DNA of 64,000 nucleotides from Moniliophthora roreri. Its lineage: Eukaryota > Basidiomycota > Agaricomycetes > Agaricales > Marasmiaceae. Both the position numbers and the translations under genes were made by a program. Location: contig LATX02000200.1 in assembly GCA_001466705.2 (NCBI GenBank), positions 248,001 through 312,000 on the forward strand, in the 5' to 3' direction. Shown one piece after another: positions 24,171 to 34,762 of the stretch. Numbering within the stretch: position 1 is the first letter of the stretch; every line of letters begins with the position of its first letter. A model generated the notes under the pieces. That model searched no databases. It saw only the letters and a list, made by a program, of their open reading frames with translations, and had not been told where the DNA came from.

Positions 24171-25672
24171 CAGAAGTACTTAGACAAGACATCAAAACAA
24201 GATGGCTTAGAAACAGGAACAATCAAAGAATGATTGTCCTCCAAAGTCAATATATAGATCAAATTCAAAGCAGACAAACTCTTAATAAAGAGTTTAGAGG
24301 TGGCAAAGACATATGAACTAACATAACTAGGTACAAAACAACCTTGGAAGGAAGAAAACCACTTTTGAAGGACTGCCATTACCTACAGACCTATACAACA
24401 AAACAGAACATAAATCTTTGATGCATAAGGAGTCCTAGATAAGACTGGGCATGTGTAGTTGAAGGAGATAGGAACAGTAACAGTGTATTCTGACCTCAGA
24501 ATCTTTGGCATCTAGTTCTCTGCCAAAGTGTGGATGCTAGAAAGGGAAATGCTGTATGAAAACAGGATGGATACACCCATCCACTTGTAGATACCCAAAT
24601 TAGAAAAGAGAAAATACAAATTATAGAGTCCAGACCACCTGGAGAAGTAGATACCCACATGGATACAGTTGGATACTCTAGTGGCCAGACTCTGTGACAT
24701 CCAAATATTCTCTTGTTAATATGGCAAACCTAGAAAAGAACCAATTTTATTCATTTTACATTACTTTTGAATCAGAACACTTTAATATGACACAGGATAA
24801 TGGGTAATAAGGACTAGAGTGAGCCTAGTCTGCTAGTCATTGCCTTAGAGAAGCTATAGTGCATTAGAAAGTATGAAGAGCTATATGATACACTATATAG
24901 AGGTGTCTAGGCTGTGCTTTCTGACCTATCTATGTATCAGATCCAAAGTGGATCACTCCCAAAACCTGTAGGGAACCTAACTATGACCAAATAAATGCAT
25001 TGGCTAGTTAACCAGGCTCTCAAAAGTGCTATCAATGGGATTTTATTTTTGTTTTAACTTTCTATGACATCTGCAAAGTGCAACATGCAGTCAAACAGTA
25101 CAGAGGTACTTAGAAGAGACATTAAAACAGAAAGACAATGCAGAGTAGGAACAATCAAAGAATGGTCATTCTCCAAAGTCAATAGGCAGATCAAAGTCAA
25201 AGCAGACAATCTCTTAATAAAGAGCTCAAGAGTGGCAAAGACATACAGAATAACATAACTAGGTATGAAGCAACCTCAGAAAGAAGAAAACCACTTCCAA
25301 AGGACAGCCACTACCTACAGACTGATACAATGAGACATATGAAGAATATCTAGTGCATAAGAAGTCCTAACTAAGACCAAGAATGCATTATTAAAGGAGA
25401 TAGAAACAGTAACAGCATGTTCTGACCTCAGAAACTTTGGTATTTAGGTCTCTGCTGATGTGTGGATGCTAGCAAAGGAAATGCTGTAAGGAAACAGAAT
25501 GGATACACCCATCAGCTTGTAGATACCTGACTTAGAAAAGAGAAAATACAAATTGTAGAGTCCAGACCACCTGGAGAAGTAGATACCCACATGGATATGG
25601 TTGGATACTCTAGTGGCCAGACTCCATGACATCTGAATATTCCCTTGTTTAGCATCTCAGTTACTTATTTAT
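24007..25672 (+). repeat. Two left halves of the main repeat in tandem
   Basis: The left half of the main unit (CCTGTAG..GAACC, CATCTGCAAAGTGCAA, CTAGTGGCCAGACT) occurs at about 24007-24720 and again at 24720-25672, joined at the ATATGGCAAACCTAGAAAAG word. Only the second is followed by a right half. Confidence 0.65.
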
Positions 25673-26959
25673 TATTTTCCTGAATTATCAGACATTATTT
25701 ATATTTTTCTGTAGATATATTCTGTGGACTATATATAAGAACAGCTAGATATTCATATATACTCAAGTAACTCTGCCCCCTCTGATTGTGAATACATGAA
25801 GAGTTTGTTTGGTGTACAATTGTGTGTGCCATTCCAGTTTTGCCCCATCACTTCAGGCCCTGGAGATTGGTTCTGAGTGACTCCAGAGAGATAGACATCT
25901 GATAATGAACTTGTGTCATAAGAGATAAGAGCAACATCTTGAGTGCATTGTAGCACTTTTCTAAGAGACACTTTACACTAAGAAGGAGCCTTGGGCACTT
26001 AGAGTGTGGCCTGTATGTGTATCAGGTTGTGACACACTTAGAGTCTTAGCAAGGGGTGTGCCTGTGCTGAGCTCTTTGTAGAAATTGGTCTAGGACCTTT
26101 TCCAGTACACTGTGTACTGTAGTTGTCTTGAGGAAGTCTTAAACTCTGTAGAGTCAGACTGTTACAATTTCCCTCCCATTCCCATTACGTGACACTCACA
26201 TGACTGTCTTCTGACTCAGACAGGTGCATGACCTGGACTTTCTTTTTCTTCTACCTCTGCTATTGTACCATATGACCTTCTCACCTTCTTCCATCTGTTT
26301 CCTTGATATTCCATATTCCCTTATGACCTCTTTGATTCCTTCTATCCATTTCTCTGTAGTTCTATATCTTCCCCATGATCACACTCAGTTATCATTCTAT
26401 CATGTTCTGTAGCCTTCTAGTATGACCAAACATGTAGATACAAGACATGTATATAAGGCAGTAGACTAGCAGTCAAGGCTCCTCAGCTTGACCTGGTTAA
26501 TTGTAAACCTTGTGCTTGCAACAAACAAACTCTCTGAACCCTTGACAACTTCAAGGTGAACTAGTCTTCTGAACTGATCCCAAACCCTTAATCTTGACAT
26601 CACGAAGCACTGTGGTGTTGAGTTGTTGACATTGCTGTGCAAGTAACATAACACAGACTATATTGGCTATTGAGTCTTTGTACAGGACTGTAGCTCTTGT
26701 GTTTGTGCTTTGTGCACTGTGTTCTTTGTGTTTTGTATGTGTTGTGAAATAAACCCATTTTAAAAACCCATCTATACTCCTTTGGAGGTGAACACTTTGA
26801 AGTAGAACACTTCAATAAGAGAGAATCAACCTAGCTAAGAGTTTTGTTGGCATTCTAAGTGCAGCAACTCTGATCATGTCGATCCACACTTGCACCACAA
26901 ACTGAGTTAGACTTTTGGAGGTTATCTTTTGGGTAGTTTTCCACTAGTCTTATCTTAGA
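25673..26959 (+). repeat. Main repeat right half interrupted by a solo LTR
   Basis: The right half of the main unit (TATA-like box near 25733) is split after GTAGAGTCAGAC by 494 bp of unrelated sequence and resumes with TATATTGGCTATTGAG. Removing the insertion restores the usual unit length of about 790 bp. Confidence 0.75.
26160..26653 (+). mobile_element. Solo LTR with 5-bp target duplication
   Basis: 494 bp starting TGTTACAATTTCCC and ending AAGTAACATAACA, with TGTTA/TAACA inverted termini. It is flanked by CAGAC on both sides (26155-26159 and 26654-26658). A TATATAAGG box lies near 26450 in the plus direction, as expected for the U3/R border. It carries no internal region, so it is a recombination remnant of a full LTR retrotransposon. 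It inserted into an existing repeat copy and is therefore younger than it. Confidence 0.88.
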
Positions 26960-26960
26960 N

Positions 26961-28575
26961 TCTGCTAGTCATTGCCTTAGAGAAGCTACAGTGTGTTGGA
27001 AAGTACAAAGAGCTATATGATATGCTATACAGAGGTGTCTAAGCTGTACATTCTGACTTATCTATGTATCAGATCTGAAGCAGATCACTCCTGAAACCTG
27101 TAGGGAACCTAACTATAACCATATGAACATGTTGGCTAGTTAACTAAGCTCTCTCAAAGTGCTATCAATGGGATTTTTCAATTTATTCACTTTTCTATAA
27201 CATCTGCAAAGTGCAACATGCAGTCATACAGTACAGAGGTACTCAGAGAAGACATCAGAATAGAGGGACAACTTGGAAAGAAACAATCAGAATGATCAGA
27301 CATTGGAATTCAATATGCAGATCAGAATCAAAGCTGATAATCTCTTAATAAAGAGTTCTAATGTGGCACAAATAGATGAAATTACTTAACAAGAGGCAAC
27401 ACAACCTCAGAACAAGCGTAGCTACATGACTACAGATACAACAAGACATATAATTGATATTCAAGGAATGCAAAGTCCTAGATAAGATCAAGAACAAATT
27501 ATCAAAGGAGACAGGAACAGGAACAGTATGTTCCAGCCTTGGAAGCTTTGAAACCTGGACATTGGTGGCTGTGCAGATGCTGGAAAAGAGAATGCAGAAC
27601 AGATAGACTCATCCATCCATCCAGACCCATCTAGAAAAGAGAAAAATCAAATATCTAAGAGTCCAGAACACTGGAAAGTGGATACTTATGCAGATATGGT
27701 CGGATACCCTAATGGCCAGACTCTGTGACATCTGAATATTCCCTCTTTTAGCATTTTAGTCACTCATTTATTATTTCCTGAATTATCAGACATTATTTAT
27801 ATTTTTCTGTAGATATATTCTATGGACCATATATAAGAACAGCTAGATATTCATATATACTAAAGTAACTCTGCTCCCTCTGATTGTGAATACATGATGA
27901 GTTTGTTTGGTGTATAATTGCATGTGCCATTCCAGTTTTGCTTCCTCACTTCAGGCTCTGGAGATTGGTCCTGAGTGACTCCAGAGAGATAGAAATCTGA
28001 TAACAAACTTGCGTCATAAGAGACAAAGAATAACATCTTTAGTGCACTTGGCATTTTTCTAAGAGATAACTTTACACCCAAAGTTCTGGTGGCTTTTGGA
28101 GTGTGGCCTGTGTTGGGTATCAGGTTGTGACACACTTAGAGTCTTAACAAAGGAATTGGGCCTGCAATTAAGCTCTTTGTAGAAACTGGTCTAGAACCTT
28201 TTCCAGTACACTGTGTACTGTAGTTATCTTAAAGAAGTCTTGAACTCTGTAGAGTCAGACTATATCAGCTACCAAGTCTTTTGGTGGAACTGTAGCTCTT
28301 GTGTTTTGTGCTTTGTGCACTGTGTTCTTGTGTGTGTGTGTTTGTGTGTTTGGATATAAACTCTTTTAAAACCCATATATACTCCTCTGGAGGTGAACAC
28401 TTTAAAGTAGATTGCTTCAATAAGAGAGAATCAACCTAGCTAAGAGTTTTGTTGGCATTCTAAGTGCAGCAACTCTAATCACATCGATCCACACTTGCAC
28501 AACAACCTGAGTTAGACTTTTGGAGGTTATCTTTTGGGTAGTTTTCCACTAGTCTTATCTTAGACAAATTATCAT
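26961..28575 (+). repeat. Main repeat unit, copy 5
   Basis: Full left and right halves, more diverged than copies 2 and 3 (for example AGAAAAATCAAATATC replaces the usual word near 27640). Box TATATAAGAACAG near 27833; end word AGACAAATTATCA at 28562-28574. Confidence 0.65.
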
Positions 28576-29400
28576 TTAGCATCTCTGTCACTCATTTATT
28601 ATTTCCTGAATTATCAGACATTATTTATAATTTTCTATAGATATATTCTGTGGACCATATATAAGGACAGCTAGATATTTGTATATACTCAAGTAACTCT
28701 GCCCCCTCTGATTGTGAATACATGAAGAGTTTGTTTGGTGTATAATTGCATGTGCCATTCCAGTTTTGCTTCCTCACTTCAGGCCCTGGAGATTGATTCT
28801 GAGTAACTTCAGAGAGATAGACATCTGATAACAAACTTGTGTTGTAAGAGACAAGAGTAACATCTTGAGTGCATTGTAGCACTTTTCTAAGAGACACTTT
28901 ACACCAAGAAGAAGCCTTGAGCACTTGGAGTGTGGCCTGTGTTGAGTATCAGGTTGTGACACACTTAGAGTCTTAGCAAAGGGTGTGCCTGTGCTGAGCT
29001 CTTTGTAGAAATTGGTCTAGGACCTTTTCCAGTATGCTGAGTACTGTAGTAGTCTTAAAGAAGTCTTGAACTCTGTAGAGTCAGACTATATCAGTTATTG
29101 AGTCTTTGTATGGGACTGTAGCTCTTGTGTCTGTGCTTTGTGCACTATGTTCTTTGTGTTTTGTATGTGTGTGTTGTGAAATAAACCCATTTTTAAACCC
29201 ATATATACTCCTTTAGAGATGAACACTATAAGGTAGAACACTTCAATAAGAGAGAATCAACCTAGCTAAGAGTTTTGTTGGCATTCTAAGTGCAGCAACT
29301 CTGACCACATCAATCCACACTTGCACAACCACTTGAGATAGAACTTTTGGAGGTTATCTTTTGGGTAGTTTTCCATTAGTCTTATCTTAGAAAAATTACC
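28576..29400 (+). repeat. Main repeat right half, copy 6
   Basis: Right half only, directly following copy 5 head to tail at the word TTTAGCATCTCTGTCACTC. It ends near 29398, about 40 bp before the Tc1-type element. Confidence 0.65.
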
Positions 29401-29639
29401 AGAAAGGTTTCCACATTGATATACACCCACATGGAAAGTACAGACCTTTCAGAAAACCTTGTCTGCATGTGTGAACTTGTTCAAAATAAATCAGAAAAAT
29501 ACAGAAAAATAAGAAAATAAGGAAAATCCTTGCCTGAACTTCCTGCCCTTGTTAAACACTAAACTACTCCTCATTTCTCATTGATAAACATGGTATATTG
29601 ACCCATAAGCAATAAATTATAAGCCTGAGCAGTAATGAT

Positions 29640-30690
29640 TGTGACAGAAGGAGAATAGGATATTGAGGATGTTGCAGAGGTGTTTGAAGTGTCAACAAGG
29701 AGTATTGCCTGCTGGAAGGAGCAATTTGACCAAGATGGGTTCTATACATGTCATAAAGGCCTTGCAGGACAACCAAGACAACTCAGTGCCTCTGTAGTCT
29801 AAGAAATCACAAAGCTGCTCCAGGAAAACTCTTCTCTCTACCTTGATGAAATTATTGACTGGCTTGCTCTCACTCATGAGCAACCCATCTCTATTGGGGC
29901 ACTCTGTTACAATCTCAGGGAACTTGGACTTACCTGGAAATGGGCCTGAAACATTGCAGCTCAGTGCAACAAATTTTTACCATGAGAATGGATGGACTAC
30001 ACAATCCAGTTTTTATCGATAAATCTGGCAAGGATGGACACACCATGATTTGCAACTATGGCCAGGCTCCAAAAGGATCTACTCCAGAGGTTGAAGTGAA
30101 TCATAACCATAGTATTTGATACAGCATTCTTCCTGCACTGACACTTGACAGCTATATTGCCTTGTGTGTTGTGGAAGGTTCTGTGGACTCAGAGGAGTTT
30201 TTTTAACTTTATTATCAGCGATGTGGTAACTTCTCCTTACATGGTTGAGTGGCCTGAGTCTAATATATAAGTAGATACCTCACATGAACTCTTTTCCTGG
30301 TCCTCAAAGTGTTCTTGTCCTCAACAATGCAACTATACACCACAGTGATGCAGTATGAGAGGCAATTCAGGATTATAGTGAGGTGTTGATATTATATGAT
30401 CTCAAAGCAATGAACTGAATATGATTCAAGGCCATATCCTGATGTATCTTCCACCATATTCATCTGATTTCAATCCCATCAAAGAAAGCTTTAGCTGTAG
30501 TGAGTATAGACAGTTTAGACATTTTCTGCTTCTCACATGTTTTAGTCAAAGGATTTCTTCATCAAAACTGGACTACATTCCAGGAGAGCAAACATCCTGA
30601 ACAGGAACTGATAGAGGCTTGCAGAATTGCTGTTATGCCTGAGAAGGCCACAGGTCAGATTAGGCATTCAGAATATTGTATGGACTAATT
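29640..30690 (+). pseudogene. Broken Tc1-type DDE transposase
   Basis: Reading across stops and shifts gives a helix-turn-helix region (FEVSTRSIACWKEQFDQDG, then a second helix pair with LALTHEQPIS), then FIDKSGKDGHTM around the first catalytic Asp, VLNNATIHHSD-like sequence (from CTCAACAATGCAACTATACAC) around the second, and YLPPYSSDFNPIKESFS with the third acidic residue. This matches the DDE_3-type Tc1 layout. Many stops and TG/CA changes show it is dead. The order and spacing fit a single gene of about 330 codons. Confidence 0.85.
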
Positions 30691-32613
30691 ATGCAGATCT
30701 GTCCTTTCTACACCATCTACCATATGTATATTTAAAGCTTTGCCATTCAAAGAATTTGAGCCCCACCTCCTTCCAAATACTGTCAGGAGTAGAATGAGAT
30801 AAAGGGCATCCCAATGTAAACTCCATTTCTACTAGCCCATTGTAAACTCTCTCCTCAAGATGCTGGTCATGACACCATGTATGAAGGTCAGGAAGAGTTT
30901 CATTCTCAGGAATAGGTGGAGGGCTTGAATGAGCAGTGTTGGCAATTGGGTGAGTACAATGTGGTACTGGAGAAGGCTGCACTTGAGGTGCCAAATGAGA
31001 AAAGGATGGAACAGAGGCCTGGATGTGTCCTTACAAGTACCCTATCACTTAATCCTGCTTGAAGAACTGATTCCTAATTGGAATATGACAGTAATCTGCT
31101 TTTTCACAAATCTAGTTGTAGATTGCAGTAGCCAATGAGTGAAACTGTAACTTAGGCAGAGAACTACTTACAATCTGTTGGGCCCATACCTGTGCACATG
31201 TTAGAGTAAGCTCAAGATGCCAGTCCTGCAGCTCATACTGAACACAGCAAAGTGACTTGTGTGCTGGCAAATAGCATGTACCAATCTTGTACATGTCATT
31301 GAGCCAATCTACTGTTCCTTTCAGAAGTGCATCTACTGGCAGCTTCTTATCACCACTATGAGTATTGCCAATGTAAGAGTCAAGAATCACAAACTTCCAC
31401 AGTAACCCGCTGGACTCCAAACATGCTTGCGTGTCCTGCAATAGATGCTTTCCAACAGTGTCAGGAGCCAATTCCTATGTCTAGGACATTAAGAACTTAC
31501 CTGTGAATCCTTCAGCTCCATTATGTGGACATGAATGCTAGCAATAGCAGGTCCTTTGTGCACTTTCATGTCGGTCTGTAACCGAGTGATCAGATGCACA
31601 TATGCAGCCTCTGTACTCAAAGAAAATGGATCCGACTTTGAGACGCCCTTCGCTCCCCACCACTTCATTGTTTCAACCCGCAGACAGCCAACAGGAGCCC
31701 CAACGCACTTTGCAAGGCTGCCGAGATACATCAGGTAGCTGTCACGGTCGGTAGTCGTGAACAGCCCATGAGGCACCTTTTCTCCAGGCACCATCTTGTT
31801 GCCTCTGACTGTCTTTCCCTTCTTGAGCACTGGTGGACCCTCCACATTAACAAATGTGGTGATCGGAAAGGATTGAGGTTCAGAAGGAGGTGGTGCAAGC
31901 ACTGGTTGTGTTTCCTTTCAAGGGCGGCCACACAGACGCTTCTGAATAGATGATGGAGGCGCTGAAGTGCTTGCCATTGCCGTGTGGAATGGACTTCTGT
32001 TCCTGAACAATACTTGGAATTCCTCATCAACATCTTTGGAGGAATCGGAGATATACACAAGAGTTGCCTTTGAAGCACTTGCAGAAACCTGCATTTGCTT
32101 GCAAACCTGAAGCTCTTCATTAGATAATGAGGGTGCATCCTGAGCAGGATTAGGCTGCACTTGTTGGGTTGGTCTAATTGGAGTGAATGGTGGGGGTGAG
32201 CTGCCAGTCTCCAATTCGTCCCAAAGCTGCTTCTTCCATTGTTCAAATGCCAGAAGTCGCGAAGCTCCAGCCACACCATTCTGATTACGCATAGATGGAG
32301 AATTCATTAACAGCACTGATGGTGCCATCAAATGAATTGCATTCTTGCGTTGTTGGACTGGGGTGGTGGGAGGGGCTGGCTTCTTCAAGTCATCCCGACA
32401 AGGAGGCAGTCGAATTTTCAGCTTGGGCAATGAACCTGGTAGATGGTGAGCCATGCTATTCATTCAAGTTGATACATAAGGGATTTGACACGCACCAGCT
32501 TCGCTTGAACTGTCTGCATTCTGTTTAGCGGCTCCTACTTTTGCTTTGGGTTTTTTCGTGGATTTCCTGGAACTCCCACTCCCTGTCCTGCACCCACTGT
32601 GCAGCTTAGCCAT
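30689..32613 (-). CDS. Unknown gene inside the Tc1-type element
   Basis: Four colinear minus-strand open blocks (32463-31918, 31902-31489, 31471-31112, 30994-30689) preceded by a possible first exon beginning MAKLHSGCRTGSGSSRKSTK at 32613. The N part is disordered and basic, with an LVYISDSSKD stretch like a SUMO-interaction motif. The middle (LMYLGSLAKCVGAPVGC, VETMKWWGAKG) looks folded but is unknown to me. The last block (LPDLHTWCHDQHLEERVYNG, then FFEW) has the helical pattern of a SAM-like domain. Introns between blocks would be unusually short (about 26-40 bp), so it may be partly decayed. It points toward the transposase remnant. Cargo, captured host gene and nested insertion are all possible. 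Confidence 0.45.
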
Positions 32614-32782
32614 CTAGGCTATTGCTGATCAATAATTTAGGGTAAAGAATGTGTAAGAAGTTGATATTTTAGAGGTATTCAAGTCGAGAGCTATTTTTCT
32701 TATTTTTCTTATTTTTCTGTATTTTTCGGATTTATTTTGAGCAATTTCACACGCGCGGACAAGGATTTCCGAAAGGTCTGTA

Positions 32783-33642
32783 CCGTTGCCGAGAAGTTCA
32801 AGGTCAAAATAACGATTTTCTCACACGATTTTCAAAATTTTGTGCCGTGTTCCCTACTCAAAGTACGCAAAAGCTAGTTTATATCTCTCTTCTGGCTTCC
32901 AAACGCGGTCGCTCGAGTATTGTAGCGTTTAATCAGAGGCTCCGGGAGGATCTGGGGCTCTTGGTCAAAAAAAAATACGAATTTCGCAGGCTTTAGTGTC
33001 TATGCTTAACGTATCATTGGATGTATTCAGGCACTCTAAAATACATATTTGATTCTACTAAGAAAATATGCGAGTGTATAAGAGTATCGAATGGTAAAGA
33101 AGTTGGACGTAGGGATGAATGATATCAAAATGATATTCGTCCGGCCAGCACTATAAACTGAGTCGTATTTCTAGGTAGTTCTAAGGGTCCGATTCAGACA
33201 TCATTACGGCCGCATAGTGTGTTCATGAGTTATAATGATGAATTGACTGGGGAAAAGGTCGATTCAGTCGACGACTTGACGATTCCGATTGATCATGAAT
33301 AGACTTCTGTGATAAAGAATTGGGAAAAATTTCTCTGGGTCCCGAGAAAGGGCGAGAAGCCCTTGAGCCCTTGGGAAGGTTACCTGTATATATATGGTTA
33401 AGTTAGAGAAAAGACAGAAAAGAAGAAGCAGGGCACGCACCTTAGCGGCTTGTGACACTTGAACCAAGAGTCCTAGAACTTCTCGGAACCTCCGATACAG
33501 GCCACAGTATCCCAGGGGCTCAAATCGACGTCTATTGAAGCTAGAAGAGAGGTATAAGTCAATTTTGAGAAGGAGGACACGGCACAAAATTTTGAAAATC
33601 GTGAGAAAATCCGTTATTTGACCTTGAACTTCTCGGCAACGG
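32783..33642. mobile_element. 860-bp foldback/MITE-like element
   Basis: Long imperfect inverted arms (about 180 bp each). Left starts CCGTTGCCGAGAAGTTCAAG and right ends with its complement at 33642. TA lies on each side (32781-32782 and 33643-33644). Arms also share CACGGCACAAAATTTTG-type sequence and a CTCTCTTCT block. There is no coding sequence; a 191-codon open frame on the minus strand is chance. It abuts the Tc1-type element, sharing its TA. Confidence 0.72.
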
Positions 33643-33644
33643 TA

Positions 33645-33672
33645 GCGCGGACAAGGTTTTCCGAAAGGTCTG
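33645..33672 (+). repeat. Orphan copy of the Tc1-type terminal 28 bp
   Basis: GCGCGGACAAGG.TTTCCGAAAGGTCTG repeats the last 28 bp of the Tc1-type element (32753-32780) with one change, in the same orientation, and is again followed by TA. The foldback element is thus bracketed by direct copies of this tip. Confidence 0.7.
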
Positions 33673-33674
33673 TA

Positions 33675-34762
33675 CTTATCTGCGTGTTTCAGATTCAGCA
33701 TTGGTTTGTTGAGAATCTTTCCATTTTTTTTTTTGGAGAACAAGAACGAAGACGGGCGTGCTAACGAGGACGTGCGCAAAAAGACACGGACATGCCCGCA
33801 GCGACGGGCGTCAATTCTGTCAAATCCACCCACCATCACTATGAGAACTTGAAGCCTCAGGTTTTGCAGGCAATCGAGAATTCATCCCACAGCCTAACGT
33901 CGAGCCTTTCCGATAGCAGAAGCATGCTTTCGTTTCGGCCGTCTTAGTATCTCGCATACTCGCTCTGCGCTATCACACCCCGATACGGAACGATCGCAAT
34001 GGGACTCCTTGGAGGTAGGTACCGTTGGGTTTACTCGTTCGGAATCTATGTTCATCTTCGGGCCGCACTCTCCATACTCTGCGAATTGCAAGTTGAAGTG
34101 GAATTCGGAGCAGATCCGCAGAGCCCAACTTTCGTGCGTGTAGACTTCACTCGCCTACTCGCGGAAGCTACAATTGAAGATCCACCAGTGGCAGTTTCTT
34201 AGATATGGTTACACTGTCTCGCCCCCGCCCATCGTCTATTTGCACCCTTCCAGAGAAGCATAAAAGTATATCCATCGGGAGACAGACTTTCAGGGGGCGG
34301 TGGTAGGAGTGGGGGCAAAGCCGCAGAGGCGAGGGCGGAGGAGACTGAAGTGGCGCTCGAGTTGTTAGAATCTCTTCACCACAATGTACCGATCATCCAC
34401 GCTTCTTGCCACTTGTGTTGCTGTTCTCCGGAAAAGACGCAGAAGCTATCGGAATGATATCGATTCCACCGCCGCACTGGGAAGACGAGGTTGTCTTCCA
34501 CCCGGCTTGCAGCAATTACCAGCTATTTCCTCATAACTCACCCAAATGCACACAATTGACATGCGGAAATGGACACGAGGTATTTATAAACTGACATTTC
34601 TTCCATGGACAGAACTGGTGAGTACTGCATTCCTATAGCTCCACCCAAGTCTAAATGATGATCATGATCCTGTCTCCAAGCTAGCCATATTGACGTACAA
34701 GTGGGATAAGATATAAAACACGAACGTCCCAGCGAAATACTGCCCACTACATTGCAGGTCCA
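33675..34762. other. No firm gene; 5' flank of membrane gene 1
   Basis: Open frames such as 33999-34202 show no family motif. The stretch 34614-34680 (ACTGGTGAG... ATGATCATGATCC) resembles 37408-37465 upstream of the second membrane gene, so the duplicated unit includes upstream DNA. An AGATATAAAACACG box at about 34710 probably serves the gene starting at 34763. Confidence 0.5.

Larger units (their letters stand above)
5365..26960. other. Seven single-N contig joins in the repeat cluster
   Basis: Single N bases lie at 5365, 6457, 7974, 16623, 20530, 22304 and 26960, all inside the repeat cluster. Sequence just after several of them repeats sequence found before them: 6458-7172 repeats about 5742-6456, 16738-18404 closely repeats about 14956-16622, and 22305-24170 repeats 18664-20529. 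This is the pattern expected when overlapping or allelic contig ends are laid side by side with a placeholder base. Confidence 0.85.
29441..32780. mobile_element. Tc1/mariner-type element carrying a second gene
   Basis: Terminal inverted repeats of about 85 bp: left 29441-29526 and right 32693-32780, both starting CAGACCTTTC and containing TGTGAA, CTCAAAATAAAT or its near match, and AAAATACAGAAAAATAAG. The ends are flanked by TA (29439-29440 and 32781-32782). The left part holds a broken transposase on the plus strand; the right part holds an unrelated gene on the minus strand. At 3.34 kb it is long for a Tc1-type element, because of that second gene. Confidence 0.8.

Noticed and set aside
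5366..29400. CRISPR-like array
   Set aside because: Repeats are hundreds of bases long or minisatellite units without regular unique spacers, and the genome is fungal.
31731..32279. 182-codon minus-strand frame overlapping the passenger gene
   Set aside because: Out-of-frame shadow of the better supported blocks at 31489-31902 and 31918-32463.
33264..33839. 191-codon minus-strand frame
   Set aside because: Spans the arm of the foldback element and its flank; composition is not protein-like.
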